Assembly (NCBI GenBank): GCA_963575745.1
Contig: CAUYUJ010017922.1
Location: 156,213 to 220,212 of the forward strand
Direction: 5' to 3'
DNA: 64,000 bases
From: Prorocentrum cordatum
Taxonomy: Eukaryota > Sar > Dinophyceae > Prorocentrales > Prorocentraceae
Shown: piece by piece, positions 51,301 to 57,832 of the stretch
Layout: every line of letters starts with the position of its first letter
Position numbering within the stretch: position 1 is the stretch's first letter
Translations under genes and position numbers: made by a program
Notes under the pieces: generated by a model
Told to the model about the DNA's origin: nothing
The model's input: the letters and a program-made list of their open reading frames with translations, nothing else
Database searches by the model: none

Positions 51301-52915
51301 CCTCGCCATTGTCCACCTCACGGCATGTGCTGAACGGCCCGTACACGTTTTCGTGGACAACCAGGCGGTGGTCGATGGGTTCCAAAGTATCATCGACGGA
51401 CACTCACCACCGCAGGGCACGCACGTGGAGCTCTGGGAAAAGATCCACCGATGCGTCATGGCCAAGCCCAACATGTTCCGCGTCGAGAAAATCGCAAGCC
51501 ACCTGGGAGACATGGGCATCGACCTCGGGCTCATCGGGCCCATCGCGGAGGAGTTCAATCGTCAGGCTGACGCCCTCGCCACAACGGCGGCACGTACTCA
51601 TAACCTTCCAGACGACATTGTCGAAGCTGCCAAATCACGACATCGCCAAGCGACCGTGCTTCATGGAGTCGCTGTCGCCATCTACGAGCGTAGACACCGC
51701 GCACTCCCCCTCCCACACCGCAGGGCTGGGTTTACAGCTGCGGAACTCAACAAAATGGAACCAAACCCCCTGCTGTCTGACCAGGCACCACCCGCGGCTG
51801 GACCAGACATCCCACAGAACCCGGACGAGCTCTGGGCCGAGGCCCAACGGGCGATATTCGACGAACAGGAGGACGACCCGTTCGGCTTTGGCGGGGGCCT
51901 TGACTTCCTAGGCGACGGGCCAGCCAGCGCCAACCTTGCCCCGTCGGGCACCCGCACGTCGCCCTCGACTCCGCCACTGAGAGCGGCATCGCACCCACAT
52001 AACAACGCCGCTCACCTTCAAGACGCTGACGAACAGGAGGACGACCTGTTCAGCTTCGGTGGGGGATCGGACGCTTTGGACGACGGACCAGTCAGCGAAA
52101 ACCCTGCCCCGTCGGGCAACCTCTCGATGCCTACCGCGACTCCGTCCCCGAGAGCGACATCGCCCCCATACGATGATATCGGCCACCGCCAAGACGCCGA
52201 CGACGACCTGGGTGACCCCCGCGGACTGAGTGGCATAGACGACGCACTGCCGACACCCCACGCTGCCGACCATGCCGCCCTACCGAGACGCCACCCTTCT
52301 ACGCGGCCGACCTCAGAGCCCTTGCACGGCATCATGATTGGTCCCACCGCGCAAACCACTCCGCCCCCCCACCAGCGGCAGCCCGCGGGGGCGGCTTCAG
52401 CCCCCCCGCAGGGCACTGAACCAGACAGGCCCTCGCGCCCCGTCCACGCTTCCATCGTTGCTGAGCGAGAGGATGCGGCTCTCCCGACCTCTCGGGGCGT
52501 GGCCCTAGCGGCTCCAGCCCTGGGGTCGCGTGTTCCCCTCCAGTCACCTTTCAAGGGTGACGGACGACAGCGTACAGGGTGCCGCACTACGCTAGTCCAC
52601 CATCTGGACAGGCGTACCGAGGACCTCGCCTCTGTCTCGAGGCCCTCGGCCGCTGGCACTGAGCAGCCACCCCTCACCGACCGCGAAACCGAGCTGTCCC
52701 AGGCTATGGCTGCTCTCCAGCAGAGGTGCGTTGCTCTCGCCGCGGACCTCGCCGCCGCCCAAGCTCGCCAAGGCCCTCTACTCCAGCGCCTCCACAGCGC
52801 CGGGCGAGCCTTCGCCGAGCTGCTCACGCCCTCGCCCGATGGTGCCGTGCCGTCACTCACCATCCAAGCTATGCTGTCATCGTTCCGCGGCGCTCCACCT
52901 GGTGCCCCGCGCTAA
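45323..52915 (+). CDS. LINE ORF2: endonuclease, reverse transcriptase, CCHC finger, RNase H
   Basis: Open for 2,530 codons from ATG 45,323. A second well-placed ATG is at 47,084, and the first 590 residues are Pro/Arg/Ser-rich with no enzyme motif. Residues 626-897 form an exonuclease/endonuclease/phosphatase domain (SLNITSLSANWPTI, AVIALQETRHAKPT, FICMDANTNIDDN, SRIDYIIANQAAR, ending KSHVGLQVT where families have SDH). RT follows at about 1,270-1,560: fingers-palm text RRAGGLDGWTTKEAKELPDD, motif A with Asp1411/Asp1417 (ALDRQKCFDYL), motif B-like NGHLQGSSWSLDD and motif C TTFVDDSNS (Asp1504-1505). A zinc finger C-x2-C-x8-H-x4-C starts at 1843. RNase H has Asp1949 (ATDGAC), Glu1992 (LAETLA), Asp2012 (FVDNQAVV) and Asp2083 (RQADALA). 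The tail has a 56-residue acidic repeat and a coiled coil. The ORF copies element RNA at a nicked target. All catalytic residues I can check are present. Confidence 0.85.
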   Translation: MEHVRRYSPVGGTYPDHAFEHVYRGWQRPDVPTILPDTRPLSRADQQRYQQHQQRIQQRDQRDAGQPSTPRYRSPARVPTGGSTAYGGVAAYYRGPIGARPAAAGAAASSYGHAPHARVHPAVIGYPRALVQAPPRATSPVPGSTRAWGHYSGRHDGTSSNQPAVITPAASAQGAATNRGRTGRPEGWRDANVRAWQPRQHTPPPNVAAALRPAQAKPAPPERERQPLVPLVLTYTQAHHSASPRHSEGSAHHVSPRPDAVDPDQATATAEGGTSASRQPSPSPCAAPIRSPSRADSERANAQATSPRDRHTGGRVPRSRSCSRHSSRKAPGSSTSSPPRETQADGRAPEVVPRFGASVIEPGQVDLEPTPSTDHEPPLPTRVIVPIDEAPTFDPFKNKYRVKDLAAGFGGGSPLSPQSRGGAPATSAAAAAAAAPRGISPVRNAGLTAAGMDEAQRQATDRAARAVPPDAAHQDTDGAGAPPQDGPAVSRAQYMRVRCAAAAPSRRRWFAFAFVFGRTDRGVASLSLCCRLTSPPLVPYGTGVRRIFRDSFTDVYEPPLAQCRPCPAYTSGLTAASAPVKLIHRNAMSSYCGQAFYLGEGQADLHRAGRANPSSTDGDGPGRSIHLVSLNITSLSANWPTITALGVDHNAAVIALQETRHAKPTRQAIATSAANPHHGGYHASLGPDLDLARAQRRAAHGGTDHTVVGNTGASGGVAILSKDAIVDSTVDDTAPCIVALKAKKRWHEAFLPLCTQHRRRRRRNNHGPAGIYIASLYGVAGGDSTDLFRLADCAAARVGSAPYFICMDANTNIDDNPHLLHMMQHGWFNVAEGTPDHTMHTYGNIPDWDRVTKCPRTSRIDYIIANQAARSLVTDFCYLRDLPAKSHVGLQVTLDLSRLDHTARRLPAPTPYPPNDGAHEGHELQALGTLIAGRYQDRMEQADTRDDVERMFALANEASHECHLTRLRDLPPPPPDHPKKKPPTMHGLTPMFEERPVVPRAFPTYGASTIHMNRLRKLHRQLCELRFIGQHHHLDCRAIPPYLAQRIDCTWTAARLLCHKLRPTVLLDFPEAWTPDEPAPHGEHLDVLIQHLDLELARRANRAKAERIKIWAEGVREPSGRKAAIYARAADSSPTAYLRTPTTPDDTQLHCDTNAFKPDKASTDDSDADTEAGGFSPSDGSSPDTDNDEDHTCEPPPAQVPDILPANAIVANTKDMLKLMVDTWEPILGRYRARAGHDAEAVPTWADFYDEYRQELPTPSPATPFHLTGDQLIHFIRTRSPRRAGGLDGWTTKEAKELPDDILRLFASVLRAMQRTGTIPEPLLHVPNPCLRKGRGELPTDQRLLSVLSVWMYAWEAPAYRSLTDWRKGWTHATSFGAVPKATIGDVSTSLALRIEHARALLLPLAGAALDRQKCFDYLITDICLNLALHAGCPQDIVTVRRNFYSRHKRYIRMNGAYSKELARTNGHLQGSSWSLDDIKLLMCVWTKRQHRYVPRSLSTTFVDDSNSTTHTAPELQKSLDETAKFDRFSGQRIHPGKVAGWALTDELHAAVTQLTLAERPLRVVDSFKLVGSYINAEAAPAPAALNLTATADARVRRATSRLPRIGKLPSPMLIKARHARSLAASVCTTGTDIQAPSGPVKTAYNHALKAAIRPKGNKWVEFWTLMAVCVPGHALEIDAITQREVFRCLRRQVNRDATLCGLVRDLQHHVQTLFGGGPVGRLVQTLQQLRWTWPTFGIMYDDWGCQISWLNLPQNAFLHMLRASQRRAFLRRIKPRRHDLGYLASVRQGLDLFASTWLARTKGAAKCNAWQLALLLNYLSGGDHTQQRRSRSNTSADPSPICRYCDEEEETQEHTVRDCKCWARERLPLTTLICDEQWARLPPHTRHCGLFDEDPALLDLQADLARDPLPQPIPRPPPEGDPAASAQDSYTTYLDHDTGWTWVYAATDGACTNQAIPLLARAGYGVYYGIDHRMNYSARVHGITQNAQLAETLAIVHLTACAERPVHVFVDNQAVVDGFQSIIDGHSPPQGTHVELWEKIHRCVMAKPNMFRVEKIASHLGDMGIDLGLIGPIAEEFNRQADALATTAARTHNLPDDIVEAAKSRHRQATVLHGVAVAIYERRHRALPLPHRRAGFTAAELNKMEPNPLLSDQAPPAAGPDIPQNPDELWAEAQRAIFDEQEDDPFGFGGGLDFLGDGPASANLAPSGTRTSPSTPPLRAASHPHNNAAHLQDADEQEDDLFSFGGGSDALDDGPVSENPAPSGNLSMPTATPSPRATSPPYDDIGHRQDADDDLGDPRGLSGIDDALPTPHAADHAALPRRHPSTRPTSEPLHGIMIGPTAQTTPPPHQRQPAGAASAPPQGTEPDRPSRPVHASIVAEREDAALPTSRGVALAAPALGSRVPLQSPFKGDGRQRTGCRTTLVHHLDRRTEDLASVSRPSAAGTEQPPLTDRETELSQAMAALQQRCVALAADLAAAQARQGPLLQRLHSAGRAFAELLTPSPDGAVPSLTIQAMLSSFRGAPPGAPR
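51860..52195 (+). repeat. two-copy 168-bp in-frame repeat in the ORF2 tail
   Basis: gacgaacaggaggacgac occurs at 51,860 and again at 52,028. Each is followed by related sequence ending near ccccgtcgggc. The protein reads DEQEDDPFGFGGG and DEQEDDLFSFGGG, a 56-residue acidic/Gly/Pro unit. This is an internal duplication in a disordered tail. Confidence 0.8.
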
Positions 52916-53278
52916 TCTCCTCCTTTCTGCCTGCCCGTGTGTACGCGTGGCTCAGCGTCCACGGTGTCAGGGCGTGGGGGCGGGGGGTGCCCCGTCACTG
53001 CGCGCCGCTTAGCGGCCAAGCGCCCAACTGGCGGTCTGCCAAGCCGCCTAGCCACGTGTCAGCACGTCGCCTTTCTTGTTGGGGCCTCTTTCCTCACGCG
53101 GTCTGACAGGTGAGATCATCATCGTCTGTCCGCCGTCTGTAGCGTCTGTCGCACTGCGCCGGGGGAGGGGTTTTTTGTTGCCCGCCCTCGTATCTAAAGG
53201 CTGCACCGCCGCAAATAGTGTTTTGCGAGTTGTCGCACCGCAGTGCGCCTCGCGGACGGACCCTGGTCCGCCTACTTG
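52916..53278 (+). other. 3' region after LINE ORF2
   Basis: About 360 bp of GC-rich sequence with no convincing gene, leading into the CT microsatellite. It contains no poly(A) run. Confidence 0.5.
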
Positions 53279-53282
53279 TCCG

Positions 53283-53313
<31 letters not shown>

Positions 53314-53325
53314 TCTCTCTCTTCT

Positions 53326-53421
<96 letters not shown>

Positions 53422-53451
53422 CCCCCCCTCCTCCCCTCTCTCTCCACTTTT

Positions 53452-53513
<62 letters not shown>

Positions 53514-53571
53514 TCTATCTCTATCTCTCTCTCTCTCTTTCTCTCTCTTCTTCTCTCTTCTCTCTTCCCAA

Positions 53572-53603
<32 letters not shown>

Positions 53604-53638
53604 TCTCTCTTTCTCTCGCCTGTCTCCTCTCTCAACTC

Positions 53639-53672
<34 letters not shown>

Positions 53673-53742
53673 CTCTCTCTCTCTCTCTCTCTCTCTCCTC
53701 TCCCTCTCTCTCGCTTCCTCTCTCTCTCTCTCTCTCTCTCTT

Positions 53743-53778
<36 letters not shown>

Positions 53779-53786
53779 TCTCTCGT
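53279..53786. repeat. long CT microsatellite
   Basis: About 500 bp of (CT)n with ccc, ttt and tct interruptions. It yields artificial Ser/Leu-rich frames on one strand and Arg/Glu-rich frames on the other. Confidence 0.97.
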
Positions 53787-53788
53787 CA

Positions 53789-54778
53789 CGGGCTCGTGAG
53801 ATCAGCCAGGGTGGCTCCCCCTTGGGGCTCCCAAATGATGCCCCTGGCAGCGTTTTGTGACCATGAGGCTCTCAAGAGATACATGTTGGGGAGGCCAAAC
53901 GGCAATTCTAGCTGAGGCGTCCCACCAAAATCGGCGCGAACGGGCTCGTGAGATCAGCCAGGGTGGCTCCCCCTTGGGGCTCCCAAATGATGCCCCTGGC
54001 AGCGTTTTGTGACCATGAGGCTCTCAAGAGAGACATGTTGGGGAGGCCAAACGGCAATTTTAGCTGAGACGTCCCACCAAAATCGGCGCGAACGGGCTCG
54101 TGAGATCAGCCAGGGTGGCTCCCCCTTGGGGTACCAAATGATGCCCCTGGCAGCGTTTTGCGACCATGAGGCTCTCAAGAGATACATGTTGGGGACGCCA
54201 AACGGCAATTCTAGCTGAGGCGTCCCACCAAAATCGGCGCGAACGGGCTCGTGAGATCAGCCAGGGCGGCTCCCCCTTGGGGCTCCCAAATGATGCCCCT
54301 GGCAGCGTTTTGTGACCATGAGGCTCTCAAGAGATACATGTTGGGGGCGCCAAACGGCAATTCTAGCTGAGACGTCCCACCAAAATCGGCGCGAACGGGC
54401 TCGTGAGATCAGCCAGGGTGGCTCCCCCTTGGGGCTCCCAAATGATGCCCCTGGCAGCGTTTTGTGACCATGAGGCTCTCAAGAGATACATGTTGGGGGC
54501 GCCAAACGGCAATTCTAGCTGAGGCGTCCCACCAAAATCGGCGCGAACGGGCTCGTGAGATCAGCCAGGGTGGCTCCCCCTTGGGGCTCCCAAATGATGC
54601 CCCTGGCAGCGTTTTGCGACCATGAGGCTCTCAAGAGATACATGTGGGGGCGCCAAACGGCAATTCTAGCTGAGGCGTCCCACCAAAATCGGCGCGAACG
54701 GGCTCGTGAGATCAGCCAGGGTGGCTCCCCCTTGGGGCTCCCAAATGATGCCCCTGGCAGCGTTTTGTGATCATGAGA
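53789..54778. repeat. 152-bp satellite, six full copies and one partial
   Basis: Units start cgggctcgtgagatcagcc at 53,789, 53,941, 54,093, 54,244, 54,396, 54,548 and 54,699, so periods are 151-152 bp. Copies differ by only a few bases (for example ggaggcc/gggcgcc, tgtga/tgcga). The last copy breaks off near 54,778. The high similarity points to recent amplification. Confidence 0.95.
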
Positions 54779-55095
54779 GAGTGTGAGTGTGAGTGAATGT
54801 GACTGTGAGTGAGTCTGAGTGAGAGCGAGTCTCATCTTATCTTATCGAGTCCTATCTTATATTACCTTTATTACCCTCTATCTTATCTTATCTTGAAATC
54901 TCTTATCTTGTCTTAGCTTATCTTATATCAACTCATCTTATCGCATCATTTCTTGTCTTATCTTATTACTCCATAGGCTGTCTTATCTTATCTATTATCC
55001 TACCTTCTCATATATCTTATCTTACCTTATCATAGATTGTGCTATCTTATCTTATCTTGTAGTATCTTATCTTGTCTTGTCTTATCTGGTGATTA
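54779..55095. repeat. GAGTGT-type then (TCTTA)n-type repeats
   Basis: A short gtgagtgtgagtg run passes at about 54,835 into degenerate tcttatcttatc repeats that continue to about 55,085. Confidence 0.9.
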
Positions 55096-56330
55096 TCATT
55101 GTGAGGAGGGAGGCGCGAGCGGGAGGAAGGAGGAGCAGTGGGAGGCGTCAGAGTAATAACAAGAACCCCAATCCTTAGGATATGGGGAATAACAAGAACC
55201 CCAATCCTTAGGATATGGGGAACAAGAAAGGCACGATCATCGAAGCGACTGGCACGGGCACGCTGAGGCCTCGACAGTTTGGCGGTCTGTCGAAGCAGCG
55301 ACCCGTGTTTTTCGTACACTCGAACACTGGAGGAGGCCCGCCATCTGCCGCGGGCCTGACGGGCATTCAGGTCTCTCACGGCGCGCAGCGCGTCGTGAGA
55401 CGGGCCTCCGCGGCAAAGCTGGCGGTGCGCGCTGAGAAGGTCGCGCGCACCAGCCGCCAACGAGGCTTCTCTCAAGAGCTTTCCGTACACAGCAAGAGAA
55501 AGAGAGGCGAAAAGGAGGGAAGCAGGAGGTGAAAGGGAACGAGCGCGGGCCTGGAGACCGAGCAAAACACCAGGGCACAACCGACGAATTGGAAGGGGAG
55601 AGCCTGCAACGACAGTGCAGTCGAAATCGCGATTCTCGGCCGGCCTGGCATCGTCGTGGCCAAGAGGAGCAATGATCGCCGCTCCTGGCTCACGCCCTGA
55701 GCGCGGCAAATCCGCGACTCGGCGATCACCGACGACGTGCGAAACTTCAAATGACAAAACTTCGCTCGGCCTGAGATACAGATCGAACTGCACTGGCACC
55801 GCGAGGGCGGTCAGAGCCTGCAGCAGCGGGCCTTTGGCCAGCTCCGTCGCGACCAGCAGCGCGGCCTCCCAAGGGGGCGGTTGCCGCGTGGTCGCCGGCT
55901 GCTTGGCCGCCCAACCGTCCAGCGCGCCCTTGGACTTCTGGAAGTGCGGGCGAGCAGCCGACCACCCTCGGATCCTGCACAATCCGTAGAGGGCGCTCTT
56001 GGCATTAAGGTATATAGACGGGCTCACCGGCGAAGAAGAGCGCCTCGCAGCACAGGTCCACCGTTTCATCGGCGGCTCTGGGGCCGCCCAGCTGCAGCCC
56101 CACGCCAGTGGCGAAGCCCTCGAGCTCCGCCACCGCCGCCGCGCACGCCTCCCGAGTGGCCGGCCTCAACCGGGCCAGGCGAAGGTAGTCGCCCAGCGTC
56201 CAGTCTCGCCCCGTCAGGGAGGCGTCGGCGCGCGCCGCAGCGGCTGCCCGCCGCTGGCGCTTCGCCACGGCCTCCGCGCGCGGAGCCCGCAGCGGCCGTT
56301 GGCTTTCAGAGTCAGCGCGCCGCTTCAGCG
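55047..56330 (-). pseudogene. tyrosine recombinase, one frame change
   Basis: The N-terminal core-binding part is at about 56,330-56,030 (YLRLARLRPATREACAAAV, AELEGFATGV). Near 56,030 reading passes to the frame that carries NAKSALYGLCRIRGW and the catalytic domain. Box I holds an Arg in FDLYLRPSEVLSFEV (codon 55,770-55,772). Box II region reads GGPSHDALRAVRD with His at 55,395-55,397. The last box GRWRASSSVRVYEKHG contains the candidate nucleophile Tyr at 55,314-55,316. In DIRS-like elements this enzyme inserts a circular cDNA. The family pattern is clear, but the frame change and the following duplication suggest inactivity. Confidence 0.7.
55155..55220. repeat. 33-bp tandem duplication at the recombinase C-terminal end
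   Basis: The unit aataacaagaacccc...ggatatgggg occurs twice in exact tandem (55,155-55,187 and 55,188-55,220). In the minus-strand frame it makes an 11-residue repeat (PHILRIGVLVI) beyond the recombinase domain, probably non-essential sequence or readthrough. Confidence 0.9.
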
Positions 56331-56785
56331 CCGGCGGGGGCGCGGCGTCGCCCCCCCAGGGCGCCCGCGGCGACCGTGCACCGGAAGCGCGCCGGGCGGG
56401 CCGCCCAGCAGCCTGGCCGCCTGGCCGAGGCCGCGGCCTGGGGTCGAGTGCGCTCGGCCACGAGCCTCGCCAAAGGAGGCGGAACCTCCGCGGGCAGATT
56501 GGCGCCGTGGCGGCGGCGGGCTCCGGGGCCCCGGCCGCGCTCGCCATCGTGCGATCCCAGCGCGCCCGGCCCGCGGGGTCGGTTCGACCCCAGGCGCTCG
56601 GCGGGGCATCGCGGGAAGCGATCTCCGCCGCGGCGCGGCGCCAGCTCGGCGGGCAGGCGCCCGCGAGCGTCGTCCGCCACGCCCAGCCGCGCACTGGATG
56701 CCGCACTTTGCCCTGCAGCTCGACGCTGTGGCGGCTCTTGCAGAGGCAGCGCCGGTCCAGCTCACCCAGCTCACCCGTTCGGAGC

Positions 56786-57832
56786 CTAGGCTCCGAAGGG
56801 GCCGGCGAGGCCTCCAGGCTTCTTGAAAGGCGCCCCGAACCGGCCGCTGTCGAACGCGACCTTCGGCCAGCGCAGCCGCCGCAGCTCTCGGGCCAAGAGT
56901 GGGAAGGCTCGCGCTCGGCTGTCCCGGGGGTTCTCGAACGTGACGCGGATCCCCTCCTGGCGGCAGATGCGCAGCAGACGCCGGGCGAAGCCGACGAGGA
57001 GGCGACCGGCGGGCCCGGGGTCTCTCTGGCCGCCCGCAGGAACCCAGCGCGCACAGGGGGGTCCGATGTGGATCCGCAAGACGAACCCCCGCTTGAGCCA
57101 AGACTCGACGAGGCGACGGAGTCCCAGACATGCCAGATCACAGTGGGTACCTCGGCAGACGTCGATCGGCGCCAGGCATCTAAGGCCCGCCTCATGGACA
57201 GCCCCCGCAAGCCGTGCACTGCCCGAGAATACCTCCAAGAAGCCCGGCCTCCCAGAGCGCTCCGAGGACCTTGCAGAGGAAGGATTGACTGAGCGCCCTT
57301 CTTGGAAGGGGCCCCTCTGCTTCCCAAGGCGATGGCAGCGTTCAGGCAAGGGCCCGCCAAGGCCCGGCAAGGGGCAGCAGCCAGTAACACATGTAGTTTG
57401 TGAGCTCCAGCCCCAGGGTGCCCGGTGATAAAGGCGAGCAGCGGCAGCATGTAATTCATGTTCAAGGGGGTCGGCGGCATCTTGGCAGACGGCGTTGGCC
57501 TCTGGACAATTCGCCCAGATGCTTGCGTCATGATGGCTCGCAAAGGAATGAGAGGCAGGATGAAGAAAGCTGTGCGGACGACTCCGTCTCTCAAAGGGAT
57601 AGCCGCCCGCGGTGCAAGGCGGGCTGAGCGGTGGCGCGCGGCCCCCGACCGGGGGGCGACCGGCACCGCTGACCACGGCGGCCGAGAGGGTGGGCCCTGG
57701 CCCCGGCCGCGGCGCGGCAAGCGCCAGCTCCTGCCGCGACCCCGCCGCCGGGGTGAGCAGCGGCCTGCGGCCCCGGTAGCGGCCTGCAAGCAGCTCCCCT
57801 CTGTCAGCGGCCCGGCTGCGCAGGTCGGCCAC
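56786..57832 (-). CDS. cytosine-C5 methyltransferase-like domain of the DIRS-like element
   Basis: The first part of this frame (ATG near 57,832) finishes the RNase H region (VADLRSRAADRGELLAG). A Pro/Arg-rich linker that looks partly non-coding follows. From about 57,255 a SAM-binding fold reads FLEVFSGSARLAGAVHEAG (motif I), LRCLAPIDVCRGTHCDLACL, RIHIGPPCARWVPAG (motif IV, with the catalytic Pro-Cys), then RVTFENPRDSRAR (motif VI Glu-Asn) and FDSGRFGAPFKKPGGL. Motif order and the Pro-Cys/Glu-Asn pair match C5 methyltransferases. The target-recognition part is short or missing. Such domains may let the element methylate its own copies, as inferred for other retroelement methyltransferases. 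The domain itself is in one frame and appears intact. Confidence 0.65.
   Translation of the reverse strand: MADLRSRAADRGELLAGRYRGRRPLLTPAAGSRQELALAAPRPGPGPTLSAAVVSGAGRPPVGGRAPPLSPPCTAGGYPFERRSRPHSFLHPASHSFASHHDASIWANCPEANAVCQDAADPLEHELHAAAARLYHRAPWGWSSQTTCVTGCCPLPGLGGPLPERCHRLGKQRGPFQEGRSVNPSSARSSERSGRPGFLEVFSGSARLAGAVHEAGLRCLAPIDVCRGTHCDLACLGLRRLVESWLKRGFVLRIHIGPPCARWVPAGGQRDPGPAGRLLVGFARRLLRICRQEGIRVTFENPRDSRARAFPLLARELRRLRWPKVAFDSGRFGAPFKKPGGLAGPFGA

Larger units (their letters stand above)
38725..52404 (+). repeat. dispersed 15-nt motif ggcggcttcagcccc, eight copies in the LINE ORFs
   Basis: Copies start at 38,725, 40,375, 41,422, 47,044, 48,839 and 52,390 (full motif), plus 45,827 and 51,092 (gcggcttcagccca). 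In four places the local frame reads it Gly-Gly-Phe-Ser-Pro. In the other four it reads Ala-Ala-Ser-Ala-Pro/Gln. Related forms are gcggctccagccctgg near 43,682 and 52,508, and gcgccttcaggccc near 42,568 and 44,748. All are on the plus strand and none was noticed outside this element. Confidence 0.85.
36887..53278 (+). mobile_element. about 16 kb LINE-like retroelement with three or more ORFs
   Basis: All ORFs lie on the plus strand and follow each other closely: a small ORF (36,887-37,315), a coiled-coil ORF1 (37,462-39,759), a long middle ORF (39,931 to about 45,330 with two frame changes) and the enzymatic ORF (to 52,915). The last encodes an exonuclease/endonuclease/phosphatase-type endonuclease, RT, a CCHC finger and RNase H, the order seen in I-clade-like LINEs. 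The unit is two to three times longer than usual LINEs, mainly because of the middle ORF. The 3' region has no long poly(A) and passes into a CT microsatellite. Exact ends were not found. The best evidence for relatively recent activity is the intact 2,530-codon frame. Confidence 0.75.

Noticed and set aside
53789-54778. CRISPR-like array
   Set aside because: The unit is 152 bp with no unique spacers, so it is a eukaryotic-type tandem satellite.
56005-57789. A 594-codon minus-strand frame overlapping the methyltransferase
   Set aside because: Only its last part (recombinase core-binding region) is protein-like. The rest is an out-of-phase reading of the methyltransferase.
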